From: Heterobilharzia americana
Lineage: Eukaryota; Platyhelminthes; Trematoda; Strigeidida; Schistosomatidae
NCBI GenBank assembly: GCA_944470555.2
Contig: OX104127.1
Span: forward strand, 159,687,276 to 159,751,275
Reading direction: 5' to 3'
Length of the DNA stretch: 64,000 bases
The notes beneath the pieces were generated by a model that made no database searches, was not told the DNA's origin, and was given only the letters and a program-made list of their open reading frames with translations. This document shows, one piece after another, positions 32,479 through 43,400 of the stretch (position 1 is the first letter of the stretch; each line of letters begins with the position of its first letter). The position numbers and the translations under genes were made by a program.

Positions 32479-32755
32479 GTGACTATCATGGTTCGGTGGT
32501 GTAGTGGATAACACTCTCGCATTAGAAGCCATCGCTGCCGAATCCGAATCCTAGTGGGAACAACATCACTCACTGGGAGGCAGGTACAACCAGCTGACGA
32601 AATGCGCATCCTTGTTTGAACTGCTAGCCACTGCCCATCATTACTATACATAATTGAAATACAGGCAATATCGAGGCATCCGCATAGGAGCCCATATGCC
32701 AACAGAGACTGATAAATTAGGTCCAGTCAGTGACGGTATAATACAAGTAATAACA
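32479..32755 (+). mobile_element. SINE-A, complete length, ribozyme stem II deleted
   Basis: This is the only single copy that keeps both ends in + orientation: head GTGACTATCATGGTTCGG with A-box-like GGTGTAGTGGATAACAC, then the ribozyme site, spacer GCTAGCCACTGCCC, tail AGGCATCCGCATAGGAGCCC and the ACGGTATAATACAAG end. In the ribozyme CUGACGA (32594-32600) runs straight into AAUGCGCAUCC: 16 bases containing stem II and GA of GAAA are gone, exactly between two GACGA words of the ancestral sequence. Confidence 0.85.
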
Positions 32756-33294
32756 GTATGTATCCGCGTTATTTGAAAACTTAGGGAGCACTGCCTACAT
32801 TTTGTGAATTTTTTAGGTGTGAATATGATAGGTATTAAATGTTTGGATTACTGAAGACACTTTGGATAGTGCCCGAAACTTTCGATGACCTTCAAATCAT
32901 TGAATCACTCTTTTAGTATGCTGAAATTATTGATGGTAAATGAACATGCTGTTGACAAAACTATTTACTATGGTGTTTCGTCGTCGTTTGATGATAGTGT
33001 TATACGAAATTGGGTTTCTTATGCATTTATGAAGGTTACAGTTAGATTTCTTTCAGTCAATTAATGGATTCCTTGTCTTTTATAAACAGCTACTTATGGA
33101 ATACATCTGTGCTGTACATTCAGTTTCATACTTTCAAATAAAATGATATGCTGTAAATCTTCTGATGTTACCCAAGCACCTGTAACAAGTGAAGTTGATT
33201 AACTCAACTCCTTATGAAGCATCGCATCCTCACATCACGGAAAAAGGTGATGAAGCTGATATTTGCGTATATATGAATTCTATCCATAAATATA
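32756..33294. other. No recognised feature
   Basis: AT-rich; nothing recognised. Confidence 0.45.
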
Positions 33295-33400
33295 TTTATG
33301 ACGTAGTATTCATCACGAACTGATATCAATTGGAGAATTGTTGAAAACTTGGGAACACTGGATACCCGTTTCGTCCTAGTATGGGACTCTTCAGTAGCAC
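33295..33400 (-). mobile_element. SINE-B tail and hammerhead, truncated
   Basis: Minus strand: CUGAAGA and GAAA are kept, the cleavage triplet is AUC, but stem III reads ACGGGUAU and pairs poorly. The tRNA-like part is absent; the copy stops just upstream of stem I. Confidence 0.65.
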
Positions 33401-33699
33401 AATATTTATAGTAAATTGATTCCACAATGCAGAAATTTCTCATAGATACAATATATTTCTCAATTTGTTCATTCAGCTGTTTGTATGCTTACTTGATTGA
33501 CTGATTTTCAATCAAAATGCAGGGGTATATAATAAATCGGTTTATGTGTTCATAGTTTCCAATTATTTTGTAAGCATACAGCCTACATGAAAAGCTTAAA
33601 GTAACTATAGATCTATCTAATACCTCACTGACTGAGAAAGTAATCACCTGCATCGCTTCAGCATTGTAGGTATTTCAGTTTACCAGCATACTTCTAGGT
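33401..33699. other. No recognised feature
   Basis: AT-rich; nothing recognised. Confidence 0.4.
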
Positions 33700-34427
33700 T
33701 CATCATCATCATCATCATTATCAACATAGGACCAGGCATTACTGCGTAACGGTCCGAGTTGCCTCACCTCATATCACTACATCAAGTGGAAAGGTAGTGA
33801 GGTGAAGGATGAAGATAAGTGAATGCAGTCAAAAGAAATACAAAGTATGAGAAGAAAGGAAAGAGGAGTGACAAAATGGTGAGATTCGGTATAGCGTTGT
33901 TAAGATGAGGATAATGTGTGTATACATCTGCGCAACTGACATCAATTCTGAGCCATATCACCTAGGGTCTCCAACCACTGGTTCCCCTTGTCCCATGGAC
34001 CCCAACCACCTAGTCTGCATCGTCATACATGGCTTAAACCAACAGTCAGAGACTTCATACATTGGTGCCATGTTTTAGTCTGGCCACCTCGGGCCTTTAT
34101 CCAGCCTGGACCCACCTCAGCCAACATTGTGTGACGAGGGAATCGGTGACTAGGCATACGTAGTACGTGTCCCAACCATCTCAGTCGATGAAGGTTCACA
34201 ACCTCGTCGACTGACTTACCTCTTCTCCCCAAAACTCTACACCTAACTTCTGCATTACTCACATGGTGACACCACGGAATACGTCCTATACTACGAAGGC
34301 AACGGTGGTCAAATACCTGTAACCTTCTCATGTCTTCCACTTTCAATGACCATGTTTCACAGCCATACAGTAGAACAGAGCGGACTGCTGTGCAGTACAC
34401 GCGACCCTTAATAGACTTCTGGGTTAA
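33700..34427 (-). mobile_element. R2 LINE 3' end with (CAT)n tail
   Basis: The minus frame 34502-34023 contains SVLLYGCETWSLKVEDMRR, LQVFDHRCLRSIGRIPWCHH, EVVNLHRLRWLGHVLRMPSH and GGQTKTWHQCMKSLTVGL. The 3' end is marked by a CATCATCATCATCATCAT run at 33701-33718. This is the best-kept R2 C-terminal domain in the window; it is 5' truncated against the U1 repeat. Confidence 0.85.
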
Positions 34428-34797
34428 TGATAATAATAATGACTTTCTTCTGAAAGATATTTCTGGACTACTGTTTAGAACTTTCAGCATGTCATATATC
34501 AACAGTTGGACAGAAATAGTTTACATGTATACATAACAATCACATTGGTAATTAGATTCACAATATATAAATACTAGCAAACTGTGTACTCTTTCGTGAG
34601 TTCGCTTTCAAAACGAATACGAGCTAAGTACAATATTGTAGAGTTTTATATTCAGTATTACATGCATAAAGTTGCATATACTTACTCGTGGTTTTGTCTG
34701 ACCCTGACAACCTACACATGGAGTGCTCAGAATGAAGAGGATGTTGGTCATCTGATTAGACAACACCTACCAGATGTTAACACGAATTAAGATGTTT
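34428..34797 (+). repeat. U1 unclassified repeat, left half of an interrupted copy
   Basis: Matches 15515-15942 with an internal deletion of about 85 bases, ending in the word AGATGTTT (34790-34797), where a PLE begins. The remaining half resumes at 36068. Confidence 0.65.
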
Positions 34798-36067
34798 TGA
34801 AATAATGGAGAATATTTGTAGCTGAGGTGGATGGTCTTGGTTGTATTGTGTTCTCTAAGCTGGGTTGTTTAATCGTGAAGCTTTCATCCCCTTGCTAGAC
34901 AGTGACATCATCAGCACTAACTTCAGTATGAAGTGAGCTGTCAATATCTCTTCGTGAGTGATTTAGTGGCTTGCTCTGACTATGTGGTCTGTGGTTGGTT
35001 GTTTCCTTTGATTGTTGTGTCATTGACTGACTATATAGACTTTCCTGTTGGCTGTTCCTCTACTTCACTTCTGACCTTTCTGTCGTTTATCATTCTTCCC
35101 ATTGATTGATTGATAGATTGTCTATGTCTATACATGTATTGATTGTTGACTGACCGATCTGAATGCCAAGCTTCTGGGAATTCTCTAATATTCTTTGCGT
35201 TTGCTCTCTCCATCCAACATTTCTACATTGTCAAAATTGAATTCATGTCCATAATTGTTATCCACATGCATTGAAATCAGTGATGAAATGTCATGGCGTT
35301 TAATAGCTAATTGGTACTAATGTGGACGAAGGTGAAGAGGGCGACCACTTTGTCCAATATAGTGTTGACTACAGTTATTGCAGTCCATTTTGTAAATGAT
35401 ATTCGGTTTCTCTTCTTTGACTGTTGGATCCTTTAGTCTGCATAATAGTGTTTGCAGGGAATTTATTGGTTTATGAGCCACTTCAATTCTAAGTGGTTTC
35501 AGTAATCTTGTTATGATTTCTGATGCATTCTTTTTGTATGATAGGATGATGCGTTTATTGATTTCTGTCACTGACTTTGTAGTTGATGATGTACGGATAG
35601 TCATGTTTTGCTAGTTTCATGGGTAGCCATTCTTCTTTATGATAGACATCAAGTGATTTTCTTCGTTTCCCCGCGAAGTTGTTTTACTGTGTTGTGTTCT
35701 CGCTCTTCTGAATAGAGTCTGAACGCAACTGATTTTGTGTGTCGTTGGGTTATTGCTATTGTAGTTGAGGATTTGGTCAGTGTGTGTTGGCTTCCTGGAC
35801 ACTTGGGTTTCCAGCTTTCCGGCATTTGTTCTACTGACTAAAACATCTAGGAATGGTAGTTAGTTGTTTGACTCTTTCTCCATCATGAATTTGATGTCAT
35901 TGAAAACGTTGTTGATCAAACTGTGAGTGTTTTCTATATCATGCTTTTTAATGGTGACAAAAGTGTCATAGAGAATCCAAATTTTTGGTTTGATCACAGG
36001 TAGAATAATGGCTTCCAGTCTCTGCATCACTGCTTCCGCAATTAATCCGGATATCGGTGATCCCATT
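34798..36067 (-). mobile_element. Penelope-like element inserted in U1
   Basis: Right to left on the minus strand: MGSPISGLIAEAVMQRLEAI (about 36062-36005), the catalytic region WILYDTFVTIKKHD, LKPLRIEVAHKPINSLQTLL, then MDCNNCSQHYIGQSGRPLHL (35390-35330; PLE Cys motif and GIY-YIG), FPEAWHSDRSVNNQYMYRHR and INDRKVRSEVEEQPTGKSI. The RT YVDD is shortened by two codons (RYVDDT to LYDT), so the RT is dead; the endonuclease motif is kept. The element is 5' truncated exactly at MGSPISG. AGATGTTT flanks it on both sides (34790-34797, 36068-36075). Confidence 0.85.
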
Positions 36068-36512
36068 AGATGTTTGTTTACAACAGTTTCACTTAACAAG
36101 CTTAGGAGTACACCACTAGTTCTGCTAATGATCTTCAAAGTTATATGCAGTCCAAGAAGGAATAAAGTGGAACAATACAGGATAATAAGCGAGATGCAAG
36201 TGTTCATGAAACTGAGACTGATTTATACCAGTTACTCTCAGCCTCGTGATATAGAAATTTGGGTGGAAGATTGTTTTGATAAAAGGAAGAGATGTGGGAG
36301 GATCAGGAGTGGTTTGAAGAAAAACTCACGTCGAGATAAATCACACTTGTAGTATACACATGTATGAATAGAACGGGAATCGTGTGATTTGAGTAGACAG
36401 TTTACATAAATTATGTCCAGGTCTAAAATTGAAGTTTATCGTGTGACAATTTGAAGAATTATGCTGAAGAGCATTCGTGGAGTACCTACAGTCTTCCAAT
36501 GGTGGATAAGAA
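36068..36512 (+). repeat. U1 unclassified repeat, right half
   Basis: Continues the U1 match of 15936-16382: AGATGTTTGTT, TTCACTTAACAAGCTTAGGA, TGATATAGAAATTTGGGTGG, GAAGAGCATTCGTGGAGTAC. The conserved + frame reads RNKVEQYRIISEMQVFMKLR and runs on to about 36352. Confidence 0.65.
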
Positions 36513-37221
36513 ATCGTTCAATTGAGAATAATCTGTTGATGTAGAGACAGATATAGTAAATGTTAGGTTGTTTGGCATATTTATATGACTACCTGTAGTA
36601 AAATATAAACTAGGAACCTAAAATTGGATAACTTTTCATTACCTTTAGAAACCAATGCAAACAATCAATCACTGGAATACAGGTATATTAGTCTAATGAA
36701 TCCTAAGCAGCATGTAACACATATCTTTAATTTCACTGTTAAACTATCATCAAACAAACCAATATATACATAAAATTATTGATTAAATAGTATGTAATAT
36801 AGGAATCACATGTATTGTGTTTGCATGATTTTTCATATAGACGCCTACAAAGATGTGTGAATGTATTGTACAATTGACTCTTGTCATGCTTTCATGGTTG
36901 AAAGGGAGCATATATATTCCGTGTAGTTGTGGACTAATATAAAGATACACATTTGAGACTGTCTATCTATTTATTTGCACATCAAAAGTATATTTACTGA
37001 CACGTCATCAATTTGTTGATCACTACTTGTATAACTAAAAAATTTTAGATCAGCATTGTAAGAGTGATTAAAAAAAATGAGCGAATGATGACCAAGTCCA
37101 GAAATATTGATAATATCATTACTGCAAAGAAAATGAAGCTCATTGTCTTCTGTTTTCATGCCATATGGCAAGAGGCAAAAAAGAGTTAGAAACAGAGTTT
37201 GATGGTAGTACCATTTAGTGT
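36513..37221. other. No recognised feature
   Basis: AT-rich; nothing recognised. Confidence 0.45.
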
Positions 37222-37530
37222 AAATCTGACTTCAAGTTAGTATTCATCATGGACTGACATCATTTGCAGAAATATTGGAAACTTGAATAGCTGTCTCGTC
37301 TTAATATAGAACTCCTCAGCAGAGGGAACTCATGATATAGTACCACCCGGGACCTTCAAGCCACTGGGTCGGAATCCAGTCGTTCACATTTCTTACTTCT
37401 GTTAGTTCATGATATAGCGCCACCTTTATCTAATGTCGTCGTTGAATAGCTGTCCTTATGTTCGACTTGATTGGCCCTCATGGTCACAATTTCTTATTAG
37501 AACTTCGGGAATCACAACCGGACTTTATTG
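37222..37530 (-). mobile_element. SINE-B copy, single, old
   Basis: The minus strand keeps the head (GTTCTAATAAGAAATTGTGA) and tail. The hammerhead has CUGAGGA but GAGA replaces GAAA and stem II is mispaired. The tRNA-like part is partly deleted. Confidence 0.65.
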
Positions 37531-37969
37531 GCTGCTTACTTCTAATCGTCCTTATCTAACCTCAATCATAATTTTGTGTGTGAGTGACTTTGTTATCCAA
37601 ACATAACAGAAAAAGCGACTGAACAGGCTTCCTTTTGTACATACAGGTTAGGATGTCAAGAGAGGCCTCAGATATATGGAAAACATGGAGAAGTCTGATC
37701 TTCGAAAGCCTTATAGTTACTTTACCAATAAATCTAAAGACGAAGTCGCTTGAAATAGAATTATAACGACTTTGATAGACCAACTGTCATAGCTTTGTAT
37801 CCATATAGAAAAGCGTTCCTGGATTCATTCGAAGTAGAAAACCTCTCATTTAATAACCTGCGTCCCTTGCTTTTCAGTCTCCTTTTACCGATCGTTCGCA
37901 GTCTGAAGATACACATTCAGTCAGCCAGTCAGCGTTGGTTTCTCCTCATTTTCAATTTTTGACTTCATT
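37531..37969. other. No recognised feature
   Basis: Nothing recognised. Confidence 0.4.
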
Positions 37970-38723
37970 TGTTCCATGGGTTCCTAGTGCAATATAGGGC
38001 TTCAGTAGCACGTCGCCATTTCAATCTCTTCTCTGCTGTCTTTTGAACCTCTCTCCACGACTGCCTATACACTTTCATTACTTACTCACACCATCTCCTC
38101 CATACCACCCTCCTACATCCAAATTATCGTTTCCCATTCACGTTCCACTCAACGGACTGGTCTGGCATGGTGCGTGATGTCCCCTAACCGTCTTCTCAGT
38201 CCATGTACACTCCAATTCATCTCCACTTTCTTCTTCTGCATACTTGTTCGACGAAAGGCTGTTGCTCCCTTCGTTGCCAGAGTCCGTCACTCCTTTTTCT
38301 TTCCGGCCACCTGATCTTCAGTATCGAGTGAGCGTATGCAGAAGATGTTCACATATGTCTGCAGTTTGTTGGAAATGCTTTGCGTAACGTTCCAAGTATC
38401 TCAACTATCACACAGAAGCACTGAACTACCTAATACTGGTGTTGAAAATCCGGATGTCGTTCACGCTTAATGCTGAATGCAGTGCAGTGCGGTGCGGTGC
38501 ATTGCAGTGCAGTAGATCTCCACACTGATGATTTCAGATTAGTGCGGCGAGGCCTGTCTTCCTATCTTTCCGATCCTGGTTGCTCTGATAGACTCAGCTG
38601 TGCTTGTGCCGCCTGTAGTTGAAACGATGCTGCGTAGATAAGTAGGTAGGTAGGTAGGTGAAAGAGAAAACTTCCTCTAGATTTACCCCACTGATGGTGA
38701 TTGGTGCCTCTTGTTATTGTCTC

Positions 38724-38758
<35 letters not shown>

Positions 38759-39320
38759 GGTTGGGTATCTTCATCACCTCTGTCTTCTCTACGTTCACCT
38801 GAACGAAGTCCCGTCTTCGCTGTCTCACCTCGCCTCTTCTGTCAACTTGTTAGTCTCCACCTGTAGATCTTCAAGTTTGTGCAACGTAAGACGTTAGACA
38901 TAAATCATCGTCGTTGGCGAAATCCAAACTTTCTTCTGGAGTCCTGTCATTGGTCCAGTCAACGTATGCTCATCTTCACACAGCTCCTCACAGTTGATTG
39001 CATCATCCAGTCCACTCCAGTCCAGTCGACCACAATTAGGAAGATGATTGATGATAGTAGGCGACAAGCTTGTCATACTCCTTCCTGTCTTCAATCCACG
39101 TCAAAGGCATCACTCAACTTTCCATTGTGAATCACTTGGCATGTAGCATCATATAGCATATAGGTGGTGTTGAATGAGGTTGATAAAGATTTGTGGTAAT
39201 AAAAGCGTAGTATTGAAGGAGCTGCCTACCAAATTCTTTCTTCGTCGGTGATATCGAAGGCGTTTCCAAAGTCGATGGAATTGAGGAAAGGAGTTTGTAT
39301 TCTTCCATTCTACGCTCTGT
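37970..39320 (-). mobile_element. R1 LINE, near-identical twin of 51450-52700
   Basis: Right to left: an RT block near 39260-39220, SLDFANDDDLCLTS (about 38935-38895, with the subtype insertion), VNVEKTEVMKIPNQQQQQQQ (about 38800-38740, (GTT)n on the + strand at 38721-38760), NHHQWGKSRGSFLFHLP, a GCAGT-repeat stretch at 38478-38515, and the C-terminal region to CCCATGGAACAAAT near 37972. It has frame breaks shared with the twin. Confidence 0.85.
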
Positions 39321-39639
39321 TGCATGATGATGCGTAGCGTGGTTTTTCCTTATGCTGATACTTTATTTTCTGTCAAACACCAGAGATGTTCCCAGTTCTA
39401 TCACGGTCGGTCGCTGGTCAAGATAATATTCATTAGCTTACTATCAACTTCTGTCATCCAATCTAGAGTAAAGCTAGTCGGCCATAATTCCAGTATTTCT
39501 GTACATTCAAATCACAGTCAGAACGAAAGCGTATCAACATATGTTAAATCATACTGGGATAAAACTGTTGTGAACAACTTTTCTTCGCAACAAAACATAT
39601 TGATAATGTCCTTCATCAAGTGCTTATCTTCTTTACTTT
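39321..39639. other. No recognised feature
   Basis: Open frame 39324-39704 (+) has no recognisable domain before it enters the PLE fragment. Confidence 0.4.
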
Positions 39640-39965
39640 TAATTTATGTTGATATCAGAGCCTGTCCTGATGCATATTCCAATCCAACTGCTTCTGCAGA
39701 ATGAGTCATATAGGGCACATTATAAGACTAGTCTGTCTCAGGAAACAAGGACATCTACCGACTTGGTTTACAAAGGGTGAGACCAAACCTATTAGAAGTT
39801 CTACAATAGGACATCAGACAGATGCTAGTACATCTTTTACTATGTCAAACTGCTTTCCTAAGACTCTACCACCTGCCATCCCTTTACTCATTCTCCATAT
39901 AACGGAAACTGTAGCTACAAGAATAACTAAGCCTGAACTTAGTATTTAAAGAGAACACACACAAG
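39640..39965 (+). mobile_element. PLE GIY-YIG and C-terminal fragment
   Basis: Reads HIGHIIRLVCLRKQGHLPTW, FTKGETKPIRSSTIGHQTD, then LLILHITETVATRITKPELS: decayed forms of the YIGHT..R..EHLP block and of the AEAIAIR.LKP end motif of a PLE. Distinct from the PLEs at 18.8 and 34.8 kb. Confidence 0.6.
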
Positions 39966-39989
39966 CCTTACTCCTTCGTTGACCTGCCC

Positions 39990-40170
39990 TATACTCCATT
40001 AACTGAGCTACGAGGTTCAACTGCTGACCAGATTTTTATTTCACTTCAATCACAAGTGTGCGTCTGCCCAAATACCATGTGAATTCGCGACGCGTTACTA
40101 CCGCCTCATTGTATTCACACTGGCTGTCTAGTCAGGACTTCTCATCCAAATCCAAATCCAATTGAATTAG
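39990..40170 (+). mobile_element. SINE-C copy
   Basis: Shares CAGATTTTTATTTCACTTCA, GTGCGTCTGCCC and CATGTGAATTCGCGACGCG with 14228-14400. The tRNA-like head is damaged (TTAACTGAGCTACGAGGTTC). Confidence 0.5.
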
Positions 40171-40389
40171 ATAGGTGTAGCATCATATTATTTATCATTT
40201 GACTATCTAAGATAGCCGTAGTTCACGAGACTTGCAGTATCTACACTGGGTGACCGCGACCGCGGCCGGTTTTGAGCAAAACACCTGCTTGGCTACAAAC
40301 CTCAACCTCTTATTAATGATTATGTCGGATCCCACTGTGTTTACCAACTTACACGTATATGTGGGCACATATACATAGAGAGGAGTAAT

Positions 40390-40500
40390 CGTGCAGTGCA
40401 GACTAGGGTGGGTGAACATATACCTAAATGGCTTGAAAAACAATTTGACACACAGACTTGTATAAGTGCAGGTAAAAGACATTCATACGATAACAGAAAA
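40390..40500 (+). mobile_element. PLE endonuclease fragment
   Basis: Reads MQTRVGEHIPKWLEKQFDTQ, close to MQVRVSEHIPKWLQKQIKSP in the PLE at 18.8 kb. About 35 residues only. Confidence 0.65.
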
Positions 40501-40527
40501 TACATTTGGTCCACAGTAATAATTTAT

Positions 40528-40665
40528 TTCAAGTTGTTATTCATCATATACTGGCATCAGTTGGAGGGACAAAGGAAACCTGGAAACACTGGACATCTGT
40601 TTCGTCCCTGAGCAGTGCGCACCCACGACCCCGCCAGCAAGGGATCGAACCCGCGACCTTCAGGT
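40528..40665 (-). mobile_element. SINE-B copy, left arm of an inverted pair
   Basis: Minus strand: B box GGTTCGATCCC, stem I GCACUG/CAGUGU kept, GAAA and GUC kept, but stem II and part of the core are deleted (CUCAGGGACGAAAC, complement of 40594-40615). Tail shares ACAAAGGAAACC with 11955-12258. Confidence 0.7.
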
Positions 40666-41060
40666 TCCGTGGCCGAAGTTCCAATGAGAAGTCGTGACCG
40701 GTGGGGGAAACGCCTGTTGGTTGTGATGACAGTTACTCAACGATGACATTGGGTGGCGGTTGCACTATATCGTGAGCTAACACAAGTTGGAAATATGGAC
40801 CATTGGATTCTGACCCAGTGGCTAGCTCAATGGTAACCTGCTGGCCACCGAACACGAAGGTCGCCGGTTCGGTCCCTAGTGGGGTCGCGGTTGCGCACTC
40901 CTTAGGAGTTCCATACTAGGACGAAACAGTTGTCCAGTGCTCCAAGGTTTCCTTTGTCCCTCCAACTGACGTCAGTCTACGATGAATAACAACTTGAAAT
41001 ATTTCCAAATCTCCACAACTCCCTCAAAATTCAATAATTTTTAACTGTTATTTTCTACCC
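40666..41060 (+). mobile_element. SINE-B copy, almost full unit, CUUAGGA variant
   Basis: Runs from the head (CCGAAGTTCCAATGAGAAG, GTCGTGACCGGTGGGG) through A box GCTCAATGGTAACCTG and B box GGTTCGGTCCC to a hammerhead with CUUAGGA (G5 to U; about 40900-40906), GAAA (40923-40926) and GUC, then the tail and the AAATCTCCACAACTCCC extension. It faces 40528-40665. Confidence 0.75.
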
Positions 41061-43090
41061 GTCCCCCTCACTCCCTGTGTCACTTGTTGTCCAATCAAAA
41101 TGGGCGAGGAAACCTTCCATGTGATTGGTTGCACGAAATCGAAAAGCACTATAAAGGGGAGCAAACTGTGGAAGGGCTGCTTTATTTTCATGATGAGAAA
41201 CGATACCGTCCAATATGTTGTAACCGAAAACGCATAAATCTATATGGAGTGTTCTTGTCTCGCCGCGTTTCCGTCCTTACAGTCTTTGAAGGTTGCTCTA
41301 AAGGAGTATGAGAAGTAGACGTACACGCACTACTTTGTACGAGATTCACATTTGCAAGGTGGTCGAAGAGCCTACATCAAGTTTGTTTGCTTTAAGGCTA
41401 GTGAACACCGGTCAATAGGTGGTGTAGTGACAATAAAGACAGTTCTGTTTGTTTGTTCGTAGAATGTCCCTGAAATGTTCTTGTCGGGCGTCCGTGCTCG
41501 TGAATTTCTTAAAGGGTTTCTGGACAGTAACTCGGCTTCTATTAACTCGCAATCATCCCTGCGACACTCTGCTTCATAACAATAGTTCTAGTTCATGGAA
41601 GTTGACGGGAGTTAAATTGGAGAGCGTAAGGCCATTACTAATATCCAGGATGGCTGCATTTAATGTTGTTGCTTTCATTTATGCACACTATGGTAAACAA
41701 CTGAATAACCAAGACGTCTTCAATGTACGTTATCGCCTCTTCGCTCAGTGTAATTTGACCAGTAATTGAATTTTCCCTTGAAACAGTGTTGTTGTAGGCA
41801 GTTATGAAAAGTTGCAGGAGCATATAATCAGTCAAGGTGGATCGGCATCCTTCTCTATCACAATGAGTGGAGATCTGAAATCCTTTTTTTCACCACAGCC
41901 GACCAGATGAAATTAGCTGAAAACTGTCTTGATCTTCTGGGTCTCGAAGGTACTTGCGAGGCCAACAATGAGAACCTTTTTCTCTATGAATTTGTAGTCA
42001 TCGACATCAACTTCATATATATTCCCATGGCTTTCGCTTTCATAAGCAGTGAGACATCCGAACTGACTGGTACATTTCTGAGGTTTTTTCAGATCATTAT
42101 TGGAAGCCGTAGAATGGGTGCTTTCATAACAGATGACTGTCCTGCAATTTTGTCTGCATTATGCCAAGTTTTTCCGCATTCACATCACCTCCTGTGTCGC
42201 GTGTACATCATCCACAACGTGATCAAAAAGGTAAACATATGTATCAAATTATAGCAAAAATTTTAGTCTTTGCAGAGATTACAACAGGTAATGCTGCAGT
42301 ACTTCTTTCGAATGTTGTACACAAAGAATATGGAAAGGTTAGTGTCTGAATGTCTCACATGTTAGTAGCTTCCAAAGTTGTCTTGTTCAAATAGAGTCTA
42401 TGGATAAAACGTTTCACAGGTACTTAATGGCCTACCTCTTACCTTGTAAGCACAGGTGGGCTGCTACTTACCGTCCGCAAGGTGTTCTTTTAAAACAAAA
42501 TAGCACCAACTTCGTCGAAACCATACATTGTACGTTGAAGCTCCATAAGCTGTCCCGGAAAACCTTATGCCGCACAGAGGTTACTGCATTGAGCAGCTTA
42601 TTCAAAAATTGCTGCGGGGTTTCAACTATAAATGTGAGGTGGGTGACCACATTATCTTTACTTCCCTATTCCGTAGCCTAACGCATACCACATGTTCATT
42701 TCTTGAAAGGAACATAAAAAATCGAAGTTTCTACTGATAGTCATTCAGAAGAATTCATAGTAAGAGACATCACGGGGGTATTTCCTCATATACTAGAACG
42801 TGTAACTGCGGATTTCGCGTGAAGTACAACTTGCCATGCATGCAAACAAATATCCCCCTAGAAGCAGTTAAAGTTCCTCTTCATTAGCTAACACGGTAGA
42901 ATGAACAGCACAATGTACCAGGGCAAAACTACACTCCACAATCAACCATATTCCTCCTCCCATCAAGAAGCCAACTTTGGATGGCAGTTTTACTATTCTT
43001 CAAGGATAGAAACAGAAATTCTATACAGCTGTACCTACTTCAATTTCACATTTTAGATGAGGAAAAAGTGTACCAGAAGTGGATTGTCTA
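41061..43090 (+). pseudogene. Mutator-like (MULE) transposase with SWIM finger, decayed
   Basis: With frameshifts the + strand gives, in order: an N-terminal FAR1-like piece (YIKFVCFKASEHRS near 41370, then TRLLLTRNHPCDTLLHN at 41530-41580), QLNNQDVFNVRYRLF, the MULE core FVVIDINFIYIPMAFAFISS (41985-42045) and MGAFITDDCPAILSALCQVF with HSHHLLCRVYIIHNV (42115-42225), NSTNFVETIHCTLKLHKLS (42500-42560), and CNCGFRVKYNLPCMHA (about 42805-42855), a C-x-C-xn-C-x-H SWIM zinc finger. This domain order is that of MULE/FAR1-type transposases; the first Asp of the DDE triad likely lies in VVIDIN. Terminal inverted repeats were not identified. It could be a host ZSWIM-like pseudogene, but loss of frames and lack of introns favour a transposon. 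Confidence 0.7.
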
Positions 43091-43286
43091 CTTCATGACG
43101 GGAAGTGATTGAACAAAGACCTTTCTCAGGACTATCCAAAATGTAATTTGAATGAGTTATTTCATTCTTTTAAATAAATCAGAAGTGATTATCCATGTTT
43201 AACTACTTCACTTATCAACTGAATGAATGTATTACAGAATAGTAGATTGTTAAGAAGTGTAGAACACAGAATGATGACTACCTGTT

Positions 43287-43400
43287 ATGAAGCTAAGGAT
43301 CGGATAGGAAACCCAATGGTCACTGGTTCGAATCCGGTGGTAGTTCAAAGTTTCATTTCCCCTATGATCATCACCCAGTAAAAATAATTTTAAAAAATTG
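43287..43400 (+). mobile_element. SINE-C fragment
   Basis: B box GGTTCGAATCC followed by GTTCAAAGTTTCATTTCCCC and CATCACCCAGTA, as in the 23.5-23.9 kb cluster. Confidence 0.5.

Noticed and set aside
38721..38760. Polyglutamine host protein
   Set aside because: The (GTT)n run on the + strand, read on the minus strand, sits in the R1 reverse-transcriptase frame after VNVEKTEVMKIPN and recurs in the R1 copy at 52.2 kb.
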